DNA of 64,000 nucleotides. Origin: Glandiceps talaboti. Taxonomy: Eukaryota > Hemichordata > Enteropneusta > Spengelidae. The first letter of the stretch is position 1; every line of letters starts with the position of its first letter. The translations under genes were made by a program, and so were the position numbers. Below, piece by piece: positions 37,697-61,765 of the stretch. The stretch covers positions 7,679,040-7,743,039 of the forward strand of contig NC_135569.1 of the NCBI RefSeq assembly GCF_964340395.1. Direction: 5' to 3'. The notes beneath the pieces are model-generated. The model made no database searches and was not told the origin of the DNA. It saw only the letters and a list, made by a program, of their open reading frames with translations.

Positions 37697-38195
37697 GTGT
37701 GTGTGTGTTTGTTTGTTTGTTTGTTTGTTTGTTTGTTTGTTTGTTTGTTGGTTGGTTGGTTGGTTGGTTGGTTGGTTGTACTTTTAAAGTTGCACAAGCT
37801 CAGTTGACAAGTCTTTGCCCAAGTGAAAATACTTCCATAAAACCTCGATCAAACGTTTCTAGTATGATGATTATAATATGTCTATACGCATCTTCTATGA
37901 CATAACAATTACCTTCTGGCATTGCTAGAGTAAGAACAGTTGACTTTATTGTAGGAATTTTCTCGACATTTTTCATCAAATTTAGTGTGATACATTACTT
38001 TTATAACCTATATCTTAATATAAGGGTTTGGAGTTAGTTTATTGCAAGTAACCGTGAACTGAATGCTTCACTATGTCGTGTAGTGCGAGTATCTCTTAAA
38101 TATGTAGACATCCCAACATTAATAAACTCAGCTTATACCCCTTTAAGTGGTGATAAGTGATATCAATTTATCTTCTTGAATCTCAAAGTGGACGG

Positions 38196-38270
<75 letters not shown>
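37697..38270. repeat. GTTT/GGTT and AT microsatellites
   Basis: GTTT then GGTT tetranucleotides at 37697-37779, and a pure AT run at about 38201-38270. Confidence 0.95.
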
Positions 38271-38277
<7 letters not shown>

Positions 38278-39750
38278 CTGTGCAGTTTCCTTTGAACATA
38301 TAGAACATCTTACTGTTCATATACACAGACAATTATATAGTCTATAATGCTCTGCTACTAATATTGCATATAAGAGGTTTCAGTTATTTGCGCCCTCAAC
38401 TTCAAAACTGATAACTTCAATGATGTCATGTCTGTTGAACACGCACGTGCATCGAATAATGTGCTATTGTGATGGTACGACAACAAGACATATCCTCAGT
38501 AGTTTTCTATAACTTCATGACGATAGAGTATCAATACACGAGGATTAACCAGCACCCGTGACAATGGCTACCGACGAAATGAAGTAATATGTTCTTGTCA
38601 CAGGCACCGGCGAGGATTGGTGAGAAAATAAGTAAGAACAAACAAATCAAGGAAAGAAATGTAATATAACTACTTATGCTTAGTGACGTTTCAGTGCTTA
38701 TTGCATCATAGGAAGAAAAATATATACATATGCTGACTAGACGTGCAGTAATAATTGTTTACTATGAGGTTTATTTACAAATCACTTCTTGTACTTACAT
38801 ATACAATAAATAGCAAAGGGATCAACTATACTGTATCATTTTTATGTATAGGTAAATTGCATATTTTAATGTAAGACTTTTTATTTCATAAAATGTACCG
38901 CAAGAAGCTTCTTAACAAACAAAATGAACTAAAGCACATGCGCATTTTGAAAGTGTAAATTCATTTGTAAAATTCTGAATGGCACAATTTCCCTGCGCAT
39001 GCGACATGAAAGGTTATCTCTATACATTTTCAACCACTTTTGAATGTATATACATGTATATGGTATTGGGCTTAACATATTCCATTAGCATAGTATGCAA
39101 CTCAGAAATGAATTTTAAAGCAATTGAATGTTTACTGTTACCTAATCAATATGGAACGTGCAAACCCGTCATGTTGAATGTTGCATCATGGGAAACGTGA
39201 TAATAAATACTAATCAATAAGTATTTTAAGCAATATTGATATATTGTGTGTAACTACAAATAATCAATTCTTGGTTACTCTGACCATTGTGGGAGGGGGG
39301 GGGGTAATTTTATCAGTAGCTCCAGATTAGGATTTACAATAAATACAGATAATCCCATAGTCCTTTGCGACTGAGCATGCTCAGTTTGAATAGCAAGTTC
39401 CCTATTGACATCAAAATTAAAACGTTCTAGAATCCAATATGGCCGCCGAATACTGTCATCTTAACTCTATGGTAATCGTTCTGGCAAGCCAGAGCACATT
39501 TTTCGAATTCCGTGTGGGGGCGTCTGTTAAGAGGTGTCGTAAAAGAGGCCGGTAGTTTACGACGATGTGGAAAAATAAACGATTGTCAATTTACAATGAA
39601 ACCAAGACAATAAACCCATCAAATTCGTTTGCATGTCAACAGAATCGGGAGAAACCTTCATATTGAAAACAATTCGACATGTCTGGAGAGGAAGAGAGCA
39701 TTGATTTTCTGGGAAATTGGTCCCTGGGGCGCATATTACCTTACTGCTAT

Positions 39751-39756
39751 TTTATT
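39751..39756 (-). terminator. candidate polyadenylation signal of the RING gene
   Basis: AATAAA on the minus strand, 65 bases past the stop codon at 39821. Use is inferred. Confidence 0.5.
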
Positions 39757-39820
39757 TATATACATATTGTCATGTTACAAAATGACGGGTCTGTCTATCC
39801 ACCAAACATTATTTCTTGGG

Positions 39821-41957
39821 TTATTCAATTGTCGAAAGTTCGTCCGATCTACGTCTATCTTCGTTCTCTGTCGAACACTCTGGCAGTGCATGTACAAATA
39901 CAAGATATAACAGTCCTACACCCAACAGAGGTATAAATGTGTTCAAAGCTAATGACCCGATGCGAAATATATCAGACCAAAATGTCACACAACGTATAAA
40001 GTGTTCCCAGCACATTGTAACGGGTAGGAGACACTGCTCCAAAATCGTTGATACAAACATAAACAATAACGAAAATGGCAGCACAATTATGGTTGCTATA
40101 AATTGTATTATTGTCCATGCTAGAGTGAGAAGAAACCAGAGTAGTTTTATCGGCAGGAAAAGTATAACCAGGCAAATGTCCAGTATCTTAAGTAGGAGGA
40201 TCCATACCAGTAAGACAATCCATGTGATAATCAGCACTGCAATACCCACCATACTAAGTAGGAGAAAAATCATCTGAAAGACAATTTGAAAGAAGACATA
40301 CATCAGCATACTACTACGGAAACCAAACTATCAGGAAACTAACACACGAATTAAGACTGGTGTTGCAATATATGTTGACATAAGCTATCAACATGATGAA
40401 GGGAAGTTGATGTAATTACACTCTCAGTAGGGCAGTGCCTCTGATATCAAATTATTATATCTCCATAAGCAAGGCACTTCTTGGTGAAGCATGTTTGTCA
40501 ACAACAAACGGCACTTAAGCTTCAATCGGACATGCATATCAGGAAACTGTAGTGCTTTAAGCCCTTGACCGCAAATTGCATTTATAATCAAAATAAAAAA
40601 GAATCTGCAAATAAAGGAGTGTGAAACTCATTCAAACGAACCTTCATAAAAGCAACTATGTCCTCCGGTATCCTGAAACATAAGTCTCCGATCCATAGTT
40701 TCCTAGGTATGCTTCCCATGTCATTATAGTCGTGTTCTAGACGCATGTTCGTGATATCTGTGTCATGATTTGATTCAATAAAATTAGTCAGATCTTTCGT
40801 CAAGTAACTATCAGGCAGATGTTGAATGTTTCCTTCTGGTATATCGATCTCAAGGCGACACATTGGACATGTCAGCTTTCGGCTTCCGTATGAGTTCAGG
40901 CATGTGGATTGGATGCACTCTTTGCAAAAGACGTGTCCACATGGTAACAGCTTGGGTTCTTGGTATTGTTCAAGACATACTGAGCATATCAGAAAACGTT
41001 CTCTTAGGGTCTCCTTTGAAACTATTGGACTCCAGTTTAGGATCAGTTGCTGTAATATTGAAAGTAGATATGGATTAAGCCCGGTTGAATGCATTCGGAC
41101 ACATAAAAAAACAGTTAAACTTATACCCTGGTTTTTCGACGTCATGACAATGTGCGCCTACGTATATCTTTTGCTGTGCTCATAATAAATTTAAGGGTCA
41201 AAATACCCAATATCTAATTACTATTATTTTCCCTATTTTTCACAAATTATACTTGTGGAAGTATAACATATTTCTTCAATGATTTTCTTTATTGAGCAGG
41301 AGAATACTCCAACCTGTAGCTAATGTTTTTGTGACTACTCGTCTTTCAACAAGTAGTGACAAGGCGCCCTATATCAGTCTTATTTTCCTGGGCTGAACGA
41401 AGAAAAATATCGGGAAATAATATCTCTAAATACGTGTCAACGCTATTCAATGTAAATAAATTTGTAGCAAAACATTTCCCCTTATTCCAACAAAACTGAT
41501 ATATCATGAATGCATATCATGAACAAATACAAAATCAGATTTGATTTATTTCAGGGATTTGAGTTTCTAATCGTTTGATAGCTAGACTACGATTGGCTAT
41601 CGCCTGACTCGTCAGCCATGTTTTATTGATAGGACGATAGTCTGCACTGTTTTTGTATCAATCTCATTGAAGTGCAGACTATAAAGTATACTGTGGCCTT
41701 ACGTTTCTGTAAACTTACACTCGGTTGCCAAGCAACAGCAACCTTAGTTTATGGTATGTTTATCGTGGAATTTGTTTTTTAAGAATATTTGTTATCTTTC
41801 ATACGTATATAATTTGGGTAGTTGGTGGATTACACTACATTTCAATCGTTGATACAAGCAGCTTTGTTCTGATTAACGTTATTACGCTCACCTCCCAATA
41901 GGGTCGAGTCTTCGACATAAAGTCCTTGAACCTCTCGTGAATCGCTGATAAAGACAT
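39821..41957 (-). CDS. RING-finger protein with multi-pass membrane tail
   Basis: Probable membrane-anchored E3 ubiquitin ligase. Exons 41892-41957, 40642-41049 and 39821-40273 give 927 bases, 308 residues, all junctions in phase 0. Exon 1 starts MSLSAIHERFKDF and ends YWE at a GTGAGC donor; the exon 2 acceptor is TATTACAG. The donor of exon 2 (AAG|GTTCGT) is weak. The RING-HC domain spans about residues 43-85: C-x2-C (CSVC), CGHVFCKEC, CPMC, in TRIM-like context (ETLRERFLICSVCLEQYQEPKLLP). Residues from about 158 to 285 are very hydrophobic and could form four or five membrane helices, followed by a charged tail ending ELSTIE. No B-box, coiled coil or substrate domain is seen. The family is not identified beyond RING; RNF proteins with C-terminal membrane helices are an analogy, not an assignment. 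Confidence 0.8.
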
Positions 41958-44231
41958 GAAGGCACTCGTCTAGGGTCTATCGAGAAAATACAAAGGTGGG
42001 AGTGTTTATAGTGTTTGGTTAAGTAGCACACGGATGCCATTCACAACAAGGTGGTTCCAATGTTTAACGTTTCGGTTCGTTTCTTCTTTATATCCCGTGT
42101 TAGAATTTCAATTTCACTGGATATTGTGTGGGCTATTTTAAAACGATAGCGAGGTCACTTTACTTGTAAAGATTTTTTTGTAATGCCGATGAACAAAACA
42201 TCCACGATTAAGAAAAGCGTGTGAGTCAATTCAAACTAAGTGAACTCTAACGGTTTCATGTCTGTTAGGATAGAGCTAGGAATACTTTCATTAATTAATA
42301 ATTTATTCCATGATGAATCAAGAAAGATTTTGTAATGAACCAGCAACTGTACCACCACAACAGATGTGAGCTTTTAATAGACCATTCAAGGCTATGAGCA
42401 AACCATCAGTGTAACTTATTTAAGTCCGAAAACAATATAGAGTGGCATCGCTAATGTACAAAGTACAATTAATTTATTTTTACCGTGGCTGTAATGTGTT
42501 TACTTTACATTAGTTTATCATATGTTTGCTCTAAAATGTCACCTGACTTCATATTAACAATGTCATTCTGAAAGGACGCACTGTAACCTTTGTAATCATT
42601 ATAGACAATTCATCATGTCACACATGGGACAGTTAGTTGACAGCAAAACGGGTTCAAAATTCCATGAAATAAAACTCAACGTTTTAGCCAAGTATTATAT
42701 CCTAAAGCGTTGGGTTATTTTTAAAACATGATGGATTTTACATTGTCTTTATGTTTGGAAAAAAAAGAATCAATCATTACTACCAGCCGGTATATAAAAT
42801 GAAATCCATTTAACCAGAAATAGCACGTCTGACTCGACTAAACTCGTAAAACATTGACACATTTCATCGTCTGTCGCGACAACTATTTACCAATATTGCT
42901 ACAATTGCTATGTTTTGCTATCTTTAGGTGGTCAATATCCTTTAAAGGTCTAAAACTGTAACAAGCGTAGCTAAAAAAGATGATAAAATGTAGCAATGTT
43001 ACATTACATTTTTCTTGAGACAGACGACAAAATGTAGCAAAGTTTTATAGTACGAGTTTCAGGTTAACTGGCATCCGCACTACGACTAGTTTGTAGCACT
43101 TTAACATACATATCCATAGGTCAGATAGATAACATATTTAGATATTTTAATATGATATGGCGTAACTTGATCATGTTTACAAGGTCGCCTTATGTTTTCA
43201 TTATTATATGATATAACTAATATGTTAACATACCAGTAAACGTATATATACATAGTCATGCAGTCAATGCCTCCAATTACATATTAAGTACACTATGTTA
43301 TATATGATTCACTTTACTCAGAGGTGTGACATTGTTTTCTTTTCACCATGACTGCTAGCCTTTTTATCCAATACACCTATAAAATTGACTTCATGGTGAA
43401 AGAAAAATAACGAGACATTTCATAGCATGATATTTTTTCACGATGGCATATATGTATGAAGTGATATTGTATTACAAATGCTATTCAACTGTTGATTATA
43501 TTCTACATACCGTACAGTACGTAGGATCGGAGACTGAAGAAATCAGACCTTTTTCAGTAAACCCGGACGTCGTGGTTGAATTTCCGTCAATCTGCAACAA
43601 TAGCCGGGTAAGACTCCAAACTCCAAACCACACCGAACCAAACCTCCTGCACAATCTCGCCTCACAGCTTTCACGGTTGTCGCTGACACATTAAATATAG
43701 GAGACAATGCGCTTACTGAGAATGCGTAGAACGTGGTGAAACACGTCTGGCATGCAGGTCAGGTCCGTAAAGGTCGTGACCGGAAAGGTCAATAGATATA
43801 TTACAGTGAAGTGATTGTCGCGTCAGTGATTTTAAGCTTACATAGGGTGAGACCAGCGCCCGTGGACATTCGCTTACTGAATTTTACGACAGGACTGGTT
43901 CACCCACATTGAGCTTTGGAACCGAGTTACAAACAAACAAGCAATGCATATGTGAGTATATGAAAATACCATACACCAGAATATCAAACTACATCTTCCG
44001 CTATCTATACATGTATGTACGAGTCTGTATGTGTACCATGTTTGATATATATATAACTTTACACTGATTTTCTATATATAAATAATATCATACACCAGTT
44101 CTAACCCAAATACTTCGAAGAGACTGAGCTCCTCTTCATTGGTGGATCTCCAGTTCTGTCAAACATATCAAGTTCTGTTACACTTTAAATACTGAAGACA
44201 GTAGTTATTGTCATGCAAAATAGTGTATATA

Positions 44232-44278
<47 letters not shown>

Positions 44279-44893
44279 TTTTACTACTGATATTGCATCG
44301 AGCACTTTTATCTCCAGTGAGACACGTAGCCCATCCGGAGTGATTTGAATAACGGAAGTCAGTGTACTAATCGAGGCGCTATCGACTAATTAAATCTGAT
44401 GAGCATGGTGACATTTTAATTGTTTAACTATATTGAGGAATGAATGAAATAAGTTACAAGTCTGTTATCTCATATTTACATCATTTATGAATAAGGACAA
44501 TTAACTACATACGACTCGATTTTGTGAGTAAATGTCACAATGTTATATTATTAAAAAATCGTTGGATCTTGACCCTCGTCAGATTTTTTTTCTGATACTT
44601 TAAAAGTTTGTATATTTTGCTCTTTCTTTCTGGTGGAATAATCAATTTCGAGGCATACAATATGCAAATGTAATGATGAACAAACAGTGACAGCTATTTC
44701 CTTATAGAGGTAAATATATATATGTAGTACTGCTCTTTCAATTACCACATCAAATAGCAATTATCTTCATATAGTGAGACCTCTACTATCACCAATGATT
44801 TTATTTTTCCAAATAACACCCAAATATCAATGAGAATACCTCCCCTCCACCACCAATAAATGCTGATCTATGCAAATGGTTATAATATATTAA
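41958..44893. other. intergenic, no gene recognised
   Basis: Upstream of the RING gene and downstream of the NNMT-like gene. Contains an AT array at 44226-44272. Short ORFs show no domains. Confidence 0.6.
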
Positions 44894-45221
44894 AGTGGCC
44901 ATATGGATGAGGATTGGGTATTTATTGGATTTTTAATTATAAAACAATTTTATCATGGCATCCTCCTCACAAAAATCAATGTGAAACAACAAATGCCAAA
45001 TCTTGATTCGTAACACAATAAATTGCAAAAGATTACTAAATATGTCAAATGTTTGTTTTTGTAAGTAAAATAACAAGCTTTTACACATATTGTAGCTTTT
45101 TGCAATGTAGTGACTTACAAACGCAGACTTTGTTTTTATGTTGTTTCACATTGAATTTTCAAGGAGGATGCCATGATAAAATTGCCAAAATAAATACCCA
45201 ATGCTCCTCCATATGGCCGCT
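44894..45221. mobile_element. TTAA MITE, family A, second copy
   Basis: 328 bases. The left end AGTGGCCATATGGATGAGGA follows TTAA at 44890-44893; the right end GGCCGCT is followed by TCAA, a one-base variant of TTAA. Inner blocks (GGTATTTATT, TTTGCAATGTA, CATATGG) match the copy at 32629-32885. An inner inverted repeat (CATGGCATCCTCCT/AGGAGGATGCCATG) is extra to this copy. It starts 86 bases past the NNMT-like stop codon. Confidence 0.75.
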
Positions 45222-45307
45222 TCAACAATGTTATTGAAAATGGTTATTCTTAAAATAAAGAATTTCTATAATGTAGTTGAGGGTAAATAAAAGTAAACTT
45301 TCAACAA

Positions 45308-47016
45308 TTACTTCTTCTTGGCTGTAAGAAATAACCATCCCTCGTAATCTGAAAGTGTTCTTCCATCAACAACCTTATCTTGTATAGGAAGATCCTGGAT
45401 TCCATTGATGTCAGTAAAACCTGCCTCCGCTACGGTCTCCTCAATGAAGGGTCTGTTCAGTTTAAGACTGTAAAAATACTTTCCCCCAATATCGTAGAAG
45501 GACTGACCGAGAATTACGAACATAATAAGGGTACCACCACACTTTAAGAGAGAGGCCATCTTTTTGATCGCCATCTTGTACTCTTCTAGATCCATGCATG
45601 CCGCTTCGATGCAGAGTGACGTAATAACGGCGTCGAACGGCTCTAAGACGTTTGGTTCTAGAGGGTTACTTTTTAAAACATTACATGGAATGACTTCTTT
45701 GATAGCTTTCCGGAGTCTCTTAGTTCGTTCTTCACAAGTTTCGCTGAAAAAAATACCCAAACCGTTACTATAAATACTGGCTCAAGCGAAAGATAATGAT
45801 GTTTGATAGGTATGTTACTCTTAGGGCTATTACTGACCTTGGGTCTGTGCTTCGAAGCAGAGTGACGTAATAATGGCGTCGAACGGCTCTAAGACGTTTG
45901 GTTCCAGAGGGTTACTTTTTAAAACATTACATGGAATGACTTCTTTGATAGAAGGGAAGAGTGCTCGGGCGCACATCCTAAACGCCCTCGCCTTTCAGAT
46001 GTAACATGTGTAAAGTGACCGGAGGACATTGGTCGCGTGTAATATCTAAAGAAAGCCCGAAGGCCTAGCAGCTTTTTATTACAGCCTTTAATTTATACGT
46101 ACGTCTATAGCTACTCACCTTTTGCCTTCCAATTCACATATGTAGGTGATATATTCACTCCAGTCCCATGCCCCTGGCTCATTTCTGACCCACTGCTCAA
46201 CCTCTCTACGATTAGGTTCGGCAAACTCTGCTGCTGTGATGTCATCGAATCGAGAACACGCTTCCGCCATCAAATGTACTGTTGGGCCACAGCCAAAATC
46301 CAACAATCTCGGACCGGTAAATGTCTCTTCGTGGAGTAAAAATAATATTCTAATATAGTTTTATTTTCTACATAGTTTTATCAGAACATCACTACGACAT
46401 GTAGCAACAGTAGTGGGGGTAGAGATGTCATCCAGTCATATGTTTGAGCAATGTGATGTAACGAGCGTTCACAAAAGCACAACCGACAATCAACGTAACA
46501 GCCAAAACGAAATCGCTACATCCGATTTTAATCAGATTAGGGTTCGAGGTGACTCGTCATATAGGAAATAAAATAGACTTGCTCCACATATGCTTCATAC
46601 AGCGTAAATATTCCCTAAAGTCAAGATGGGATATACAAATGCAAACATACTAATACAATCGAACTAGAAAATAAACACAACAGCAACATCATGTCATTGT
46701 ATTGAAGGGTTCAACCCCTAGATGACCCCCCGGCTCTGTGGGAGAAACCATGTAGCGAAGGGCCAAGAACATTTTTGGCCTACTGGAAGCGTATAAACCC
46801 AGCGCTATGCGAATATATATGTCTAGCGCTGACGTTATCGCAAACACTTACATTATACTAACCATTTTTGAAGTAGTCGGTCATTATTTTCAAAATCATT
46901 CGCCAAAGTCCTTCATAGCCATCTAAAGAACCATACACTTGTTTGATATATCCATGCACATCGAATTCGGTATTGTAGTCTTCACCGGAGTATATCTTTT
47001 CTTCACTTGTGGCCAT
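45308..47016 (-). CDS. NNMT/INMT/PNMT-family small-molecule N-methyltransferase
   Basis: SAM-dependent methyltransferase family that methylates nicotinamide, indolethylamines or phenylethanolamines. Exons 46863-47016, 46119-46326 and 45308-45743 give 798 bases, 265 residues, phases 1 and 2 matching; human NNMT has 264. It starts MATSEEKIYSGEDYNTEFD. SAM motif I is LLDFGCGPTVHLM at residues 59-71; then ITAAEFAEPNRREVEQW, WDWSEYITYICELEGKR, AVITSLCIEAACMDLEEY and a GGTLIMFVIL strand, all in family order. It ends EGWLFLTAKKK. Cytosolic: no signal peptide. Which of the three amine substrates it uses cannot be told. The first intron acceptor (ACGAAG|AG) lacks a good pyrimidine tract and is the weakest point; the phase forces it. 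A partial copy of exon 3 lies inside intron 2. Confidence 0.92.
45849..45951 (-). pseudogene. partial duplicate of NNMT-like exon 3 in intron 2
   Basis: 103 bases matching 45603-45705 with three substitutions and no gaps, offset 246 bases. It holds the middle of exon 3 only, without the acceptor, start or stop of that exon, so it is a recent non-coding partial duplicate in the same orientation. Confidence 0.9.
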
Positions 47017-47322
47017 GGTGATTGTTTGTGGTCTTATCTTGTCTTTTGGTTAGAAGTAGAGATTTAAATTGTTGACAGTTCCACAAGTGGTGCCACTTCG
47101 ATGGACGACAAGAGAGGGAGCGAGGTGTACAACAGGTGACCTCCAGTGCCGTATTCAAATTACTCGCTCCCATGAACTTTGTACGTTTTATGATGCCGAG
47201 GTTGAGGGCGCACAATACAGAAAGCATGAGCATTTTGGATCCTTCGATAATTGCAGGAGAGCACATTTTATAAATCACACCTCGGGGAGAAACATATTTT
47301 AGATTATAGGATTGGTAGATGG
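47017..47322. promoter_or_regulatory. upstream region of NNMT-like gene
   Basis: The 5' flank of the minus-strand methyltransferase. The start Met has a good context (ACC before ATGG). No TATA box or other clear site is seen. Confidence 0.3.
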
Positions 47323-47592
47323 TCACATTCTACTTTCACTCATTGTATCATAATCAAACTTTCCAGTATTTTGGCATCCCATCACTAACATCAGTGTCAC
47401 GTATTCAAAAGCTACCACATCCATATGTTGCCACCAGGAAATATCAGTCAAATACCACAACTCAGTCAAATCACTGCTGACAATCATACAGTTCAGGTGC
47501 GAGGAGAGGTCTCCCAGGAGTGAAGGGGAACAGAGTAGTATATAATGTGATGAAGTGACCTCAGTCTTGACAAATATCGATATTGCACTCAT
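47323..47592 (-). pseudogene. possible relic of a PLAT domain
   Basis: An isolated 89-residue open frame contains YILLCSPSLLGDLSS, then after 13 residues LWYLTDI. PLAT domains typically end F-x-L-x3-P-x-SLGDL ... PSWYL-x2-I with nearly the same spacing. The domain's first half and its splice sites are not seen, and the later residues do not match. It lies 2 kb downstream of the polycystin-1-like GPS on the same strand, where a PLAT exon would be expected. A chance resemblance remains possible. Confidence 0.25.
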
Positions 47593-49409
47593 CTAGTCTA
47601 TCTGGGTTCTTGTAGTGTCAGCTGTATGGAGGACCTGGTGAAATTTAGAGGCTTGTTTGGGAAAAGACTTTCTTGGTAATAACTAAGGGGGTTTAATGAA
47701 TAGAGCAAAATCGAAGAAAATAGTATTCGTTCTCGCGCATGTCTTTTTTTCAATGTGTTTGTACACCCTATGCAGTCTGCAGATCTAGGGGAAACACAAA
47801 ACGTGCGCTCCCTACATCAATTGCTACTTCAGTGAAGACAACTGCAGAGCCAATCATGAACAGCATGCAAATGATATCTGCCACACATACACACTAATTG
47901 CTCTACCGAACTAAAATAAAGAACAGTAACCGCCATAAATAGGAGACTGAGTGACAAATTTATTGAGAATAACAAAAAAGTACAAAAAGTAAATAATTCG
48001 CATCGTCCCACCATTTTAGATATAATGTACTTACCAGAAACAATTCTTTTTTTTCTTTTCTTTTTTGGCCTAAGCCGGGTGCATGTAAACGATTCAATGA
48101 CATTTGCATATTAAAATGTGAGAAATCTCTATTATGACTTATCAACAATTCTAAGAACGACAAAAGATAATGTCAATGCAATCAAAAGCATACATTATCA
48201 TCCATTATCATCGCTTTATGCCAGGAAAAAATAATACTGCTCAACAGGCAAACTAGTCCATCACATTGGGTAAGTAGGTCGAATTGTTTATACAATGACT
48301 GGATGTAAACACTAGCCGTACATATAATTATGGTAAAACATTTAAAATTGAGCTTACTTGGTACTTTATGACGTCATGTTGATATACAACAGTTTATCTT
48401 TCTCTCAGTTCACTCTATCAGAGCTAAGTAAACCACTATAATTATATAGATATTATAGTTCAAGAGATATCAATAAATGTCCTGTCTGCAGCATCAGAGA
48501 CAAGTAAACCACTATATACAGATATTATAGTTCAACAAATGTCAATAAAGTTCTTGTAAGCAGCATCAGAGCCAAGTAAACCACTATATATAGATAATGA
48601 TTGTATATAATTGTATGTAAAGTGCTTTGAGCACCCAGACTGGGTGGGAAAGCTCTATGTAAAAACCAACATTATTAACATCATTAAGGCACTTCCATAC
48701 TGTAATACCGGTATAGTTTGAATAACGTGTAACACAGCATTTAACATTGGGAATCCTGAATAGTACCGTTTCGTACATTATAACTACTTATATATATAAT
48801 ATTATTTGTATTGTAGGCATTTCCATTTGATTGTAGGCACTGCCATTTAGATATTAAACAACGTGATTTCATGTTAGTTAGTTACCTTAGAAATTTCGCC
48901 AACCCGATATGCATTGAGGGCGGGCGGTGGTTGTTGCATCTCATAGACATCTGATCACCTTTTATGCCACTAGAAGTTGGACTTAGATCTTTTAGTAAGG
49001 TACCATGTAGAGCAGTTATCAATGTGACACTTAATCAATGCTGACTAAAGAATCTTTCGTTTCCAAATATAAATTCCTTCTGTAGAGGAGTTTTGATTTT
49101 TGAAATATTTAGTTATGGAATTTGTTTACAATAATGCCACCTGATAGTGACTAGTCTAACATCAATCTTAATATGTTAATTACGTGCTACTTTAACTCAA
49201 TATCATTCAATATCACTCGCATTACATTTGAATGCTACGTTTCAACGTTTTCAATGTTAAACACATTCGTTTACTTGTTACAGAAATTCGCCATTTCATG
49301 CACTGGCAATTTTCCTTTACTCATTTCATGACCTGAGCAGCTTGATTACATATTTCATGAAATGGGCATTTTCACAGATTGGGTGTAACATATAGATATT
49401 GATGAATAG

Positions 49410-49460
<51 letters not shown>

Positions 49461-49607
49461 GCTGTCTGTCTGTCTGTCTGTCTGTGTATGCATATGTGTC
49501 TGTATGTGTCTGTGTAGTTTAGTGTCTGGTACACCCGATAGTTGCTGATTTTAACTGTACAACCACTGTCTTCCAATTTCACGAAACCAATATCAACATG
49601 ATGTAAA
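47593..49607. other. gene-free region after the polycystin-1-like stop
   Basis: I see no membrane-helix exons or complete PLAT exons here. An inverted copy of interspersed repeat E (TAGAGCTTTCCCACCCAG and TGCTCAAAGCACTTTACA on the minus strand) lies at 48590-48690. A GT/TCTG array lies at 49412-49486. Confidence 0.55.
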
Positions 49608-61077
<11,470 letters not shown>

Positions 61078-61744
61078 CTATAATGCAATAAACAATGTCA
61101 TTTTCCTTCAGTAACTTACACTTTACATACTGAAATTCCACATGCTATTGATCAGATGTTATATTTCTATTGCTCCTCAAAGGCAATATCTGACATCTGG
61201 ATCCAAATTCACTTCATTCCCATAGAATATTAACCGGTAGGCAGATAACGAAAACCGCTGACACTAACTCACAAAACGGAAAGCACTGACACTAACTTAC
61301 AAAACACAATTATTCACTACCCTCTATCTGAATGTTGTATTATTTTCAAGGTGAGTCTTCACATAGGCTTCTTAATTTATAATCATCACCGTGTATTGAT
61401 AACATACCTATTATTTAGTACTTCACTCAAAAGCAGTATATTTTAGTGATGTAACGTATTATCACCACACTTCCTTAAAATTCAAAAGGGTGAACCAAAG
61501 TTTTAGCAAAATTATTACTATAATAGCAGTTTCCCTTATTGTTTCCATCATGCTATCTCTAAGATCATGAAATTATTCAAATTGAAATATATCTTTTAGT
61601 AAGTAGAAAAACACGCCCAGCTTTAATAATTAATAATACAAGATTAATAACACAGAGAGACATGCATATATTTATCGATAGAATGCCAATTTTTGCATTG
61701 ATGATTGGATCAGATAGTCCAATCAGTATCTGTTTAATACTTAC

Positions 61745-61765
61745 TTTGTTCCTGAGACAGACTGG
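61745..61765 (-). other. candidate 21-bp linker microexon, copy 1
   Basis: TTGCAG acceptor, 21 bases, GTAAGT donor. In phase 1 it reads (A)SLSQEQ, resembling the (G)LSENE microexon at 58747-58764, and would join the lectin 1 exon in frame. Transcription is not shown. Confidence 0.5.

Larger units (their letters stand above)
35900..39750. other. intergenic between scramblase and RING genes
   Basis: Convergent gene ends. It holds the TAACC array, a GTTT/GGTT tetranucleotide array at 37697-37779 and an AT array at 38201-38270. No protein or RNA gene is recognised. A CpG-containing stretch near 39440-39560 has no gene that I can attach to it. Confidence 0.6.

Noticed and set aside
40588-40641. 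RING protein ending at 40588 without the membrane tail
   Set aside because: Possible as an intron-retained form, but the phase 0 donor at 40641 joins in frame to a long hydrophobic exon with a good acceptor, which explains both open frames.
49355-49607. Open frame after the polycystin-1-like stop (KLEDSGCTVKISNYRVYQT) as a GPS continuation
   Set aside because: The GPS is already complete in the 49608-49664 exon, and this frame runs into a GT/TCTG microsatellite with no convincing acceptor.
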